A stretch of 64,000 nucleotides of DNA from positions 310,001 through 374,000 of the forward strand of contig JARGXX010000026.1 of NCBI GenBank assembly GCA_030374765.1. The letters run 5' to 3'. The notes under the pieces are model-generated. The model was not told the DNA's origin. It did no database searches and worked only from the letters and a program-made list of their open reading frames with translations. Both the position numbers and the translations under genes were made by a program. Within the stretch, counting starts at the first letter, position 1, and the number at the start of each line of letters is the position of its first letter. Shown in pieces: positions 55,918 to 64,000 of the stretch. The DNA is from Agarophyton chilense. Its lineage: Eukaryota > Rhodophyta > Florideophyceae > Gracilariales > Gracilariaceae.

Positions 55918-56688
55918 CTAGACCGGATCTGTGTACAGAAAGGACATTTGTTGTTCTCGGATCATCTCCTCAGGAGTTATTGGTACGAATGAACCCGTCA
56001 GGGGCTCCGAAGGTTCAGCATCCAGTATATCGTAACACACGTCATCCGATGTTATTTCGGCGCTGCCATCAGCTTCTCCTACTGCAAAGCAGGGAATCTC
56101 GAGATCATCGATAGGTTCTGTCTCGACAGAAATTCCCAGACGGGATAATGCATCTGCTTGCGTGTTCAGAGTACCCTTCTTGTAAAGAATATCGAAGTCA
56201 AACTCCGCCAATCGGAGGCGCCAACGTATGAGGCGTCCCGATGGTTCGGTTATTTCCATGAGCCAACGGAGGGCTGAATGGTCAGTGTGTACTTTGAAAT
56301 GGTTACCCATATGATATGGTCGGAGCGTCTTTAGTGCCCAAACGACCGCGAGACGCTCTTTCTCTGATACAGAGTAATTACGTTCATGAACGTTCAGACT
56401 GCGGGACCAGTATCCATTTGGATGTCATTCACCTTCTGTAGAGGTCTGAAATAGCGCACAACCAACTTGGTCTTTGCTCGCATCCGTATCACCTTCAAAC
56501 GGATGTCCAAGGGTGGGGAGCGCTAACATTGGCGGAGACGTCACAGCTTTCACAAGGGAATTGAAAGCAGATGCTTGTGCGTCTCTGAATGGTTCCAGTT
56601 CAACCGTTCTTACTTTCCGAAGGAGCTCAATTAGAGCCGTCGTCACATCGGCGACGTTCGGAACAAACCTACGAGGCCCATTACACAA
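55918..56688 (-). pseudogene. Element D RNase H
   Basis: 56425-56688: GHPFEGDTDASKDQVGCALFQ with the first Asp. 55918-56310: FKVHTDHSALRWLMEITEPSG and FDFDILYKKGTLNTQADALSRL, the end of RNase H. A short gap with a stop lies at 56311-56424 around the LAVVWALKTLRPYHMG segment. Frame change at the junction to reverse transcriptase (about 56690). Confidence 0.82.
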
Positions 56689-56700
56689 GCCAAGAAATTA

Positions 56701-57597
56701 TCAGAGTTCTGTTTGGTTTGTCAGATATTTCGCTTCCTTCAAGGACTTGAATCGAACTTCATCGATTGATAGCCGTCCAGGTCGGATTACATGTCCAAGA
56801 TATTTGACCGAATCGGTAAATAACTTACACTTCTTCAGCTTCAATGTGATTCCTGCGTCGCGTAGTGTTTTCATAACAACCTTGACATGGAGGAGATGCT
56901 CCTCCATGTTGTCGGAGAATAGGATGATATCGTCCAAATATACCAAAGTGGTTTTCCACATAAAGCGGGCTAATAGGATATCTATCGCACGTTGAAATGT
57001 TACAGGGGCATTCGTTAAGCCAAATGGCATTCGGTTGAACCGATACAAGCCTTGATGGCAGACAAACGCCGTTTTATCACAATCCTCCTTTCGAGCAGGA
57101 ACTTGCCAATTACCCCAATTCACATCAAAGGCGGTGAACACAGTCGCGTTTCCAAGCGAGTCGCTATATTCATCCATCTCAGGGATCGAATATACATATT
57201 TCACTGTAACTGCATTCAAGCGTCGATAATCAATACAGAATCGCCACAATCCATCCGCTTTCGGAGCTAAGACAACAGGTGACGCCCAAGGCGATTGAGT
57301 TGGTTCTATGACGCCTGCACGTAAAATCTTCTCAACCTGAGTCTGCTCTTCTTGCCGAGCGTTCGGTCCAGCCCAGTAAGGGTGCTGAGCGATCGGCCGA
57401 GTATTTGGAAGCAAGTCAATACGGTGTTCCGTGATTCCTATGGTTCCAAGGGAACCATCCCACATAGGGGTAAATTCCTTCAACATTTCTCTTAACTTCT
57501 CACGATGAGCTTCTGGGACATACTCCAGAAGTAAAATTTTCAACTCATTCATAGGATCAACATCATCTGTACCAGGCAGCAAAGCCTTCTGTTCCAA
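56701..57597 (-). pseudogene. Element D reverse transcriptase
   Basis: Unbroken 298-residue frame. Motifs are WRFCIDYRRLNAVTVKYVYSIP, FTAFDVNWGNWQVP with the first Asp, MPFGLTNAPVTFQRAIDI, and VYLDDIILFS with the catalytic pair. All catalytic Asp residues are present, making it the most intact gypsy reverse transcriptase in the window. The start of the frame lies in the protease-reverse transcriptase connection. Confidence 0.88.
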
Positions 57598-57627
57598 CCC
57601 TTTCGGTTGTGTCGGTTATGTATCCGA

Positions 57628-58656
57628 CTATTGGAACTCGGGCTCTACACGTGAAGTGTCAACATCATCAATCTCCTCCCCCTCCTTAGGTTCGAGGGCT
57701 CCGAGAACATCGGTAACCGGTGTCTTCGTTGGAACGATAGCGGTCGGGTGTGGAAGTACTGAGCCCAGTGATTGATTCGTCGTTAACAATTGATTGGTTT
57801 TACCGAAGTTGGTCACGAGAACCTTGAAAGAAGTATCGGGTTCGATTAGAACCAGACCAATTGCAAGAACGATTTGACGCTTGGTACAAATAGAGACCAA
57901 GGGTTGCACAATATGTAGCCCATGTTGTCGGGATGTCACTGTAACCCATACTTGTGATTCTGGGGGCATCGTAATCGATCTTGCAACCTTGAGACGTGTT
58001 GAGCAGGGGTCTTTGTCAGGAGATTCCTGGGCAGTCGGTAACGGAACTTTCTTTTGTGTTGCCCGCTTCAGCAGTTTCCTTACAATAGGAATCGTGGATC
58101 CGTCATCCATCACAACGGTTCTCGTTCTGGGACGAATTGTTTCAACAAATCGATCACAAAAATCACAACCCAGTATCACGGATGCAGCGAGGATGTCGCA
58201 GAATATAAAGTCTAATTGAACCAAATAGGTACCCAATCGCACTGCGAGAGATATTTTTCCAATCGTATGGAGCGGATTATTATTCGCTTCGGCGATATTC
58301 ATTCGTGGACCATACAAAATATTATCCCGAAGTGTCGACGGTATGATATCCGAATTGATCAAGTTTGGCGCAGCTCCTGTATCCAAAACAGATAACTTTC
58401 TAACCATGAACTGGTGTGATAGGCCAAGGTCTGCATACACCTTGTAGTTATGCTTGGCCATCACAAGGACTCTATCCGGGGTACGGGGATTAATAAACCG
58501 TATCCAAGGACGACGTAAAACAGCTAGTTGTTTCGAGTCAACGTCGGTTATAGCCATATTCCGTGTAAGGATTGTGACTGGGGAGTGAGGCGGTGACGCC
58601 TCGGGCGTCTTCAAACTCCAGTTGGAAGACGACCCTCCATCATGGGAGAGTTCCAT
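57628..58656 (-). pseudogene. Element D protease
   Basis: Unbroken 342-residue frame containing the retropepsin site SVLDTGAAPNLINS and the second structural repeat FCDILAASVILGCDFCDRFVE. The rest is a long connection (RSITMPPESQVWVTVTSRQHG) like that seen after protease in families 1 and 2. It is separated from reverse transcriptase by a short stop-containing gap (57598-57627). Confidence 0.85.
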
Positions 58657-59270
58657 GTCTAGTTTTTCGGGTTCGAAGCTTCCGCAACAAGCAGTCGACC
58701 TCCATCCGGGGAAACTGACGGATTACCATTGTTTGGTACGATGTTCTGGGTCTGCTGACCAGCGTTCGACATTTCGACTACCGGACGCGGTATGACCTTT
58801 TCCGACGGACTAAAATTGGCTTAAGCCCGATAATACGACCAGTTCGGAACCCGAGCTTGATCGGCAGGGGATTGAGACTCGTACTGAAGGACAACAGACG
58901 GCATCTCCCTCAAGATCAACGTGCAACGTGGCGCGATATGACCGAGTCGGTAACAGAGATGACAAGTAGGTGCACTCAACGCATTAAACGGCGGGCGAAC
59001 AATCGCGTCCGTCCGTGGGTGTGGTTGTGTGCCCCTCCATCCGGGACGGGTTGTCGCATTTCGTTTGTCGCATGAGCAAGGTGAGCTGCGATGCCTCTTG
59101 TGACACCATAGAAGGCTGGATCGCCTTCAGAGGTTTCAACAAAAGCAGTCGGCAAGTCCGTAGTGGCCATCGAATAATTATCATTCCCAATGAAGTGGAC
59201 GTTGTCGTGGTCTGTTCCAACGGGTCCTCTGTTTTCCCACAGCCGATATTCAAAGCCTTTTCGCACGGTT
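58657..59270 (-). pseudogene. Element D gag C-terminal part
   Basis: A perfect retroviral-type zinc knuckle CHLCYRLGHIAPRC (CX2CX4HX4C) is encoded on the minus strand at 58923-58964. Frames change around it and only part of the capsid (59000-59266) is left, truncated at about 59270. Confidence 0.7.
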
Positions 59271-60602
59271 CATTTTGTCAGCTTAACGCCACAGCGTTCC
59301 AATCTTCTTTCGCAAATTTCAGAATTGCTAAGGAACGCTGGGACGAGGGGAAGGAAAGCACAGCAACTGAGCACCGAGATCGATAGTTTTTTACCCATCC
59401 TAAAGACGCAAATGTCGCTCGGCAAGGGAGCCGATGGGGGTGCAATCAGCATTCAGCATTCAGGTCAATTTGAAGGAGAGCGAGTCACGTTTTGACGCCG
59501 TGCTTGTTTGAAAGACGGCTCAAAATAACACAAGGTTATAAAAGAATGTTTCAATGGCATGATCCAGTATGTTAGGGTGTCAAAGGCGGCGGAAGTGGTC
59601 CTAATTCCTTCACAGTGCGTATATTAAATTTGACGAACATCAAACAAACACAAAAGTGCTTGGCGGACGTCCGGCAACGTGCGCACAGTGGGCCTTTCAC
59701 CAGGTACTGTACATTGTCAAAGTAGCACGCTTTGCAATGGCATCTCACTGCAAATGCCGCGGAAACAAAGCACTGCAGAAGTGATTCAGTGGGTTGAGAT
59801 CGAGGTGTGAGCAAATTTGAAGATTCCGTTGCAATGGAATCATAGCGGCTTTTAAAGGAAGTTCTGACACAAGAAACGTCGTAGAATCTGCACAATACAG
59901 TGCTAGCTAGTGAAAAGTTTCAGACTGAGTACTGCGAATTCCCGCGACCATGGCTACAGCCACAAAAAAAAGTGGCTGCACGTAACAAGAGAGGTAACTT
60001 AGATCGGTTGGAGCTATCGGCAGGAACTGTTGAGATCGAGCTGTGCAGGTAGAACAAATAAGAAGCTTTAGTAGAATATAAGGTATCGAGAAGTCCGCTG
60101 TCGTCTTCTTGAGGATTGCGAACTGGAGAGCAGTATAAGTAGACAAAGAAAGCAAAGAGAAATAGTGGAGCTGTTCAGCAGGAGTGACGTTGCATACTTA
60201 GTGTTGGATAGTTGTCACGTGATTATTTGAACTTGGTCATGTAAAGAAGAGTTGTCACGTGAATATTTGTACTTGGTCATGTAAGTGTTGCACAAGGGTT
60301 TTGTATTTGAATGCCGAAGATGTTCAATCAAAATGGCAAGTCAATGCAATTTTCATAGCACGGGTCTCATATGTGCCGGAAACGCGGAGATATTGTCGGT
60401 ACTGCTGTCGAAACCGAAAGGGATCATGTTTTGTTCTGTGTCCGGGAAAGCTTTCATGTGGAACAAGAACAGCAGGAAAAAAGTATCTGGGCTCGGTGAA
60501 GATTTGTCCTCAGAAGCAAATAACAAGAACAACTGGATATGGTTGGAGAGGTTGTTAAGCTGAGTAGTATAGTACAGTTGTGATGGATATGCGGTATGAA
60601 GT
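59271..60602. other. Intergenic region with unresolved ORFs
   Basis: No recognisable gene. A minus-strand 107-residue frame (59572-59895) has a Cys cluster (CHCKACYF, LCARCRTS, CVCL) that might bind zinc. Plus frames at 60259-60563 are also Cys-containing in one phase. None can be assigned. A direct repeat with CACGTG lies at 60211-60284. Confidence 0.4.
60211..60284 (+). repeat. 34-bp direct repeat with CACGTG cores
   Basis: GTTGTCACGTGATTATTTGA... at 60211-60244 and again at 60251-60284 with two changes, ending GGTCATGTAA both times. Each has a G-box/E-box CACGTG. Possible promoter element of a plus-strand gene. Confidence 0.8.
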
Positions 60603-61001
60603 GTGATTTCAGCTGTATGGAAGGTTTTTGCCTCATTCAATGAAGAGCTGGTAGACAGGGGCTTTCACTGCGAGAATCACGCGCTGGGCGCCGAGTCCAT
60701 GGGTAAACGCTTAAAGTTGATTCTTGCAACAATCAAGAAAGACACGCGAGTAGAAGCCATACGCAGCAAATGTGTGGTTTGTGCACCGTATGAAGAAGCA
60801 TTGCTTCCCGAAGAGGGTGATAGAAGTGCCAGAAGCATTCGGCACGAGATACGCAGAAATGTCTTGGCCTTCCTCGGAATGGCCAAACTGCGAAGGGTAC
60901 GTGTATCAAAAATGTCATTGCACGTCGCAGAAGATACGAGAGTGGTAGGTAAGTTGGCACAAGAAACACTAAATGTGACTGTGAGATTTGCAAGGCGGTA
61001 A
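60603..61001 (+). CDS. Unrecognised 132-residue ORF
   Basis: Open frame from ATG 60603 or Met at 60699: many charged residues (MGKRLKLILATIKKDTRVEAIRS), one CVVC, and Arg-rich helices (SIRHEIRRNVLAFLGMAKLRRVRVSK). Minus-strand frames overlap, so coding status is uncertain. It might form one gene with the frame at 61256. Confidence 0.3.
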   Translation: MISAVWKVFASFNEELVDRGFHCENHALGAESMGKRLKLILATIKKDTRVEAIRSKCVVCAPYEEALLPEEGDRSARSIRHEIRRNVLAFLGMAKLRRVRVSKMSLHVAEDTRVVGKLAQETLNVTVRFARR

Positions 61002-61255
61002 CGCAGTCGGAGAGCCCCGGTGCAGTCACTCGAGTGCGGTGAAATATGCAGATGGCAGCCATGTCGTTCCAGTTTCTGGCAACGAGACGGGGCGGCGCGA
61101 CTGTAGGTTGCGCGAAAATGCTGGACAGTGGGACTGTTTCGTCGCGGTCGTAATGGTTCGGTGAAGTGTGCCACAATGAGTGCACAAAGAAATCACATCG
61201 TTTAGCGTCGAAACGGGGATGAACAGGCCGAAAGAGACCAGAGCTATCGAGCTAG

Positions 61256-61729
61256 TTGAGCGGCAAGTTGACAAGTTCCGAATGTCGAGCCTATTGTGAG
61301 TTCTTTTGTCACCGTTATATGTCTGCGGTGCGTCTACACCCTGTGGTTGTGGTGGACATAAGTAATCAATCTGTTCAGGTTTATCGAGGAAGAGTGCTTG
61401 TGGTCTCAAGACCAATAGTACAACGATCTTTATCAGTTTTCACAGACGACGGAATCACGAAGGAAGAATCGCACAAGAGTTTCTGTTTGAACCTAGAAGA
61501 CTGCTTCTCGTTAATTGAATTAATAACCCCGCCACATGCGATATCCCTTCACCTGGCTCTGTTTATTTCTGAGTTCCGAGAAGAAGAGATGGATTTGTTG
61601 TTGGATACCTTCCGACGGAAATGTTTTAGGCTTGGGTACGGCCCGAAGTATTTTAGCTTTCCTCATGTGGGAACTTGGTCATACATGTTGACCAAATTGG
61701 CAGTGTTTGCCGCAAACGGCCGTACACCT
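61256..61729 (+). CDS. Unrecognised ORF, part not overlapping the GH18-like gene
   Basis: A 330-residue frame runs 61256-62248, but its second half is opposite the GH18-like gene and looks like a shadow (Ser/Arg-rich). The first half (SVFTDDGITKEESHKSFCLN, LHLALFISEFREEEMDLLLDTF) has protein-like composition and may be real. Domain unknown. It would end convergent with the minus-strand gene. Confidence 0.3.
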
Positions 61730-62509
61730 TCAGCACCAAGAAATGTATCCATAAGTTCGCACGCCTTTTCTTCTCAAAAACTTTCTCACACGAGAATAGT
61801 ATCTGCCGCGCCACAGAGAAGGTACAACAGCCGCGCGACTCGATGCAAAATCTTCCCATTCTACGCCCCTCGTAATCTGATAGTCAATCCCTCCACGTTC
61901 CGTACACTTTTGAAAGCCCAATTCACTTGGATACATGATCGGCGACAGAATGTCAACATATCGGCTGCGAATGATAGTTCTCATCAACCGCCCCGCGCCT
62001 TGCATTTGGTACGGTGCAGTTCTAGAAATCGTCACGACAATCGCGAATCCTCTTCTCTTCGCGCGCCGGAAAGATCTCTCAAAGTAGGAGCGAAGACCAC
62101 TGTCTCCCTCTTCTATGTCATACGCAATACCTCTGTATCCATCGAATCTCCCGTAGCGAATGGCTCGATCAACATCCGCAATCACTCGACGGGTCCACCA
62201 CCCATGTTTGTTTCCCCCGCCTATCGTTATGAATTTCGCACCTCGTAGACGACGATATACCCTGGAACTGTTTCCAAGAGCCATGCCTATGTCGACGTTT
62301 CCGCTAAACGCAAATCCCAAATTCGCTTCCTTGAAGCGTGTTGATGGTACGTTCCAAGTCTTTTCCCAATGCCCGAGGTACGTGTGGTGATGAGCAGAGA
62401 CTGACCCCAGGTTAATGACACACAAGGAGAGAAACGCGATCAAACAATGAAGCATGGTTGGTAAATGAAAGTGAAAAGAAACGCGGATTGGCAATGAGCT
62501 GAGTGGCAT
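61730..62509 (-). CDS. Secreted GH18-like (chitinase-type) protein
   Basis: 259 residues from 62509, or 241 from Met at 62455. Both give a signal peptide ending near SVSA before HHHTYLGHWEKTW. The mature part shows a TIM-barrel strand KFITIGGG, then YRGIAYDIEEGDSGL, where Asp-Glu-Glu sits at the catalytic end of the beta-4 strand as in GH18-like proteins (DxxDxE in true chitinases). SRTAPYQ and VDILSPIMYPSE follow. This pattern occurs in secreted GH18-like proteins of algae and oomycetes. It is one Asp short of the classical motif, so activity is uncertain. Intronless and unbroken. A TATA box lies 52-57 bp upstream of 62509. Confidence 0.65.
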   Translation of the reverse strand: MPLSSLPIRVSFHFHLPTMLHCLIAFLSLCVINLGSVSAHHHTYLGHWEKTWNVPSTRFKEANLGFAFSGNVDIGMALGNSSRVYRRLRGAKFITIGGGNKHGWWTRRVIADVDRAIRYGRFDGYRGIAYDIEEGDSGLRSYFERSFRRAKRRGFAIVVTISRTAPYQMQGAGRLMRTIIRSRYVDILSPIMYPSELGFQKCTERGGIDYQITRGVEWEDFASSRAAVVPSLWRGRYYSRVRKFLRRKGVRTYGYISWC

Positions 62510-62560
62510 GTTGGTTGCTTGGGAGTGTTGGCACGAATGAGGGGAGCAGAAGCAACGAAC

Positions 62561-62566
62561 TTTATA
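62561..62566 (-). promoter_or_regulatory. TATA box of GH18-like gene
   Basis: Minus strand CTATAAAG at 62560-62567, about 52 bp before the first ATG. It is preceded by a palindromic GACGTC. This spacing favours the start at 62509. Confidence 0.5.
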
Positions 62567-62780
62567 GACGTCGGCCTGAATCAGTTACACATGCAAAGAG
62601 CGGTACCATTCGCTATCGTTGGGCAACTGCCAAATCGTACATATAATCTCCATGAGCGCTGACGTGTGCTGAGTAGAATGCCACTACCAAAAACATGCGC
62701 TCTCATTCGATGGCGGCACCTGGAGTGAAGGCGAGCATCTCTTTTCGAGCGCTATTGGCAGCGCTCAATGCTAATTTTCC

Positions 62781-62977
62781 TCGCCTTTGCCTACGTCACG
62801 TTGACGTTGCCTGCAAACAGCCAGCAAGGCGAGTGCCCTCATGGACTGGGAATGACAACTTTCAGTCTCTATTCGTCATTTGCATCGTTTCCAAAAGCTC
62901 GCATTTGCCTACGTCATGTTGACGTTGCCAGCAAACAGCCAGCAAGGCATTCGTCATTTGCATGGTTGCCAAAAGCG
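62781..62977 (+). repeat. Imperfect tandem duplication with TACGTCA/TTGACGTTG
   Basis: Two interleaved repeat pairs: TTTGCCTACGTCA.GTTGACGTTGCC.GCAAACAGCCAGCAAGGC at about 62787-62831 and 62904-62948, and ATTCGTCATTTGCAT.GTT.CCAAAAGC at 62871-62898 and 62948-62976. The period is about 117 and 77 bp. It lies between two divergent genes. Confidence 0.8.
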
Positions 62978-63281
62978 CAACAAGAGTACGAGGGCCAGAC
63001 AGTAGTGTCATGACAGACTCCGACGAGAGCTCCACCTCTGGCGTTTGCCATCTCTCGGCAGGTGAACCTTCGATACTTGTGCTTCAAGCAAGCTTCGCAC
63101 GTGCTTGTTCGCATACTCGATGGATAAAGCTTCCCCGTGGTGTCTTTCGTCAGTTACAGGCTATCTCGCGACACGTGAAGGTGCACATAAGGCGTTCCGG
63201 TTCCTCTCTGCCAGCTAACTAGAGCGCCCTCGTCAGTTATCTCTTTGTTGTGGCGAATTGTTTTCTATCCAGCAACAGAAA

Positions 63282-64000
63282 ATGCCGTCAACCACTTTGT
63301 ACTTGTCTTTCGAAGTGGGCAATCTTGTCGTCTGGCTATGGCTTGAGGTGCTTGCCCTGGCCGCTGTTATTGTTTGGACCACTGACTCGGCAAAAATATA
63401 CGTGTCCATCTACTGGAAACGATCGAAAACTCTTCGTTTACGAGCCAAACGCACTCTAATCGATTTTATTCCAATGAACGGTGACCTTCGCGTTGTACCA
63501 CAAGTACCGAAGCTCATTATTACCCTTGCTCGCATCACAGTAACGATTCTGGTGGCAGTTAGTGCCTTGGGAATCGATCAAGGTCTCGTGTATACTCGCT
63601 ACGCGCCGACCACGCACGTTATCTCAGCCACCGATGCGCAGTTTTCTGGCAGAAGCTATGATGGAAGAAGAGAAAATTCCAGACAGGATTTCGCCGTGGC
63701 TGCTTGTGAAGATGTGAATGTTATTTCACTGGTCAAGTTCAAGGGCTTCGTTTCTGGCAATCGTTTCAGTTGTGAATCTTCCATTAATGTTGGAGAGAAG
63801 GAGAAGGTGGTTGAGGTGATATGGGACCACGATACAGTGCAGCAAATTTCCGATGGCCAAGCTCTGCAGGTTAACATTGCCCTGGGAGAACGATCTGCTT
63901 TGTCTGAAGGACTTTCTAATGACACCTTTGTTGTGTTGGAAGATTCGACTGGCGCGCCGGTTCACATGAGCGTCGTGCGACGAAAAATGAGAAACACCAC
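63282..64000 (+). CDS. Membrane protein of unknown function, 3' end beyond window
   Basis: A continuous frame without stop from ATG 63282 to the window edge (239 codons). It opens MPSTTLYLSFEVGNLVVWLW, a probable first membrane helix (VVWLWLEVLALAAVIVW). A basic stretch follows (YWKRSKTLRLRAKRTL), then a second helix (LIITLARITVTILVAVSALGI) and a large soluble part with two Cys, NDT and a VVEVIWDHDTVQQ stretch that looks beta-rich and extracellular. It is divergent from the GH18-like gene, with the duplicated repeat between them. I do not recognise the family. Confidence 0.65.
   Translation, partial: MPSTTLYLSFEVGNLVVWLWLEVLALAAVIVWTTDSAKIYVSIYWKRSKTLRLRAKRTLIDFIPMNGDLRVVPQVPKLIITLARITVTILVAVSALGIDQGLVYTRYAPTTHVISATDAQFSGRSYDGRRENSRQDFAVAACEDVNVISLVKFKGFVSGNRFSCESSINVGEKEKVVEVIWDHDTVQQISDGQALQVNIALGERSALSEGLSNDTFVVLEDSTGAPVHMSVVRRKMRNT

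Larger units (their letters stand above)
53691..59270 (-). mobile_element. Element D: gypsy retrotransposon, family 3, LTRs missing
   Basis: Minus-strand order gag zinc knuckle, protease, reverse transcriptase, RNase H, integrase with basic tail, then the end of an antisense gene on the plus strand. It is truncated on the left by element E near 53690 and on the right near 59270, with no LTR seen. Sequence is clearly distinct from families 1 and 2, and no chromodomain was recognised. Fewer stops than the others. Confidence 0.85.

Noticed and set aside
61730..62248. Second half of the plus-strand 330-residue frame
   Set aside because: It is antisense to the GH18-like gene, which has a signal peptide, a family motif and a TATA box; the plus reading is Ser/Arg-rich without motif.

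Overview
This is a eukaryotic nuclear window, best explained as a multicellular (florideophyte) red alga. The reasons are compact intron-poor host genes, a Golgi-type sulfotransferase of the kind used for sulfated galactans, a type I 5S rRNA gene, and heavy loading with nested LTR retrotransposons. A Chondrus-like genome would fit, but this is inference from gene content; no species marker was tested.

Layout. 1-6.7 kb: integrase relic of one Ty3/gypsy family (-), then a 5'-truncated chromodomain gypsy element (A, +) ending in its 3' LTR beside a truncated 5S gene. 6.9-7.4 kb: LINE reverse-transcriptase relic. 7.4-9.5 kb: AT-rich, no gene. 9.5 kb: complete 120-nt 5S rRNA gene (-). 10.1-10.8 kb: pogo-like transposase relic. 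11.5-20.1 kb: host-gene island with a small secreted protein, DIM1 rRNA dimethylase, SPC12/SPCS1 signal-peptidase subunit (with a spliceosomal intron), a sulfotransferase and a copine. 20.6-40.1 kb: one large minus-strand gypsy element (B) with 5' LTR, PBS, gag, pol and chromodomain. It is interrupted by a 5.2-kb Copia element, two solo LTRs with perfect 5-bp target duplications, and an extra insertion in its 3' LTR. A second pogo-like relic follows. 40.3-53.7 kb: a minus-strand family-1 element (E) split by a complete plus-strand copy of the same family (C, 42331-52521, TSD GTCCG). 53.7-59.3 kb: a third gypsy family (D, -). 59.3-64 kb: second host stretch with unrecognised ORFs, a secreted GH18-like protein (-) and the 5' part of a membrane protein gene (+).

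Main observation. In every gypsy family here with an identifiable 3' region (A, C, E; B; D), the segment between the pol end and the 3' LTR carries a gene on the opposite strand, convergent with gag-pol. In family 1 this antisense gene ends at a conserved antisense AATAAA signal. An antisense reading frame also starts inside the LTR. A Trp/Tyr-rich protein core is recognisably homologous between family 1 (C) and family 2 (B), although B and C differ in LTR and gag. I could not assign this protein to any known family. The family-1 LTR also carries, on its antisense strand, tRNA-like A-box and B-box sequences.

Limits: all alignments were made by eye; element boundaries without a target duplication are approximate; nearly all element ORFs are disrupted.
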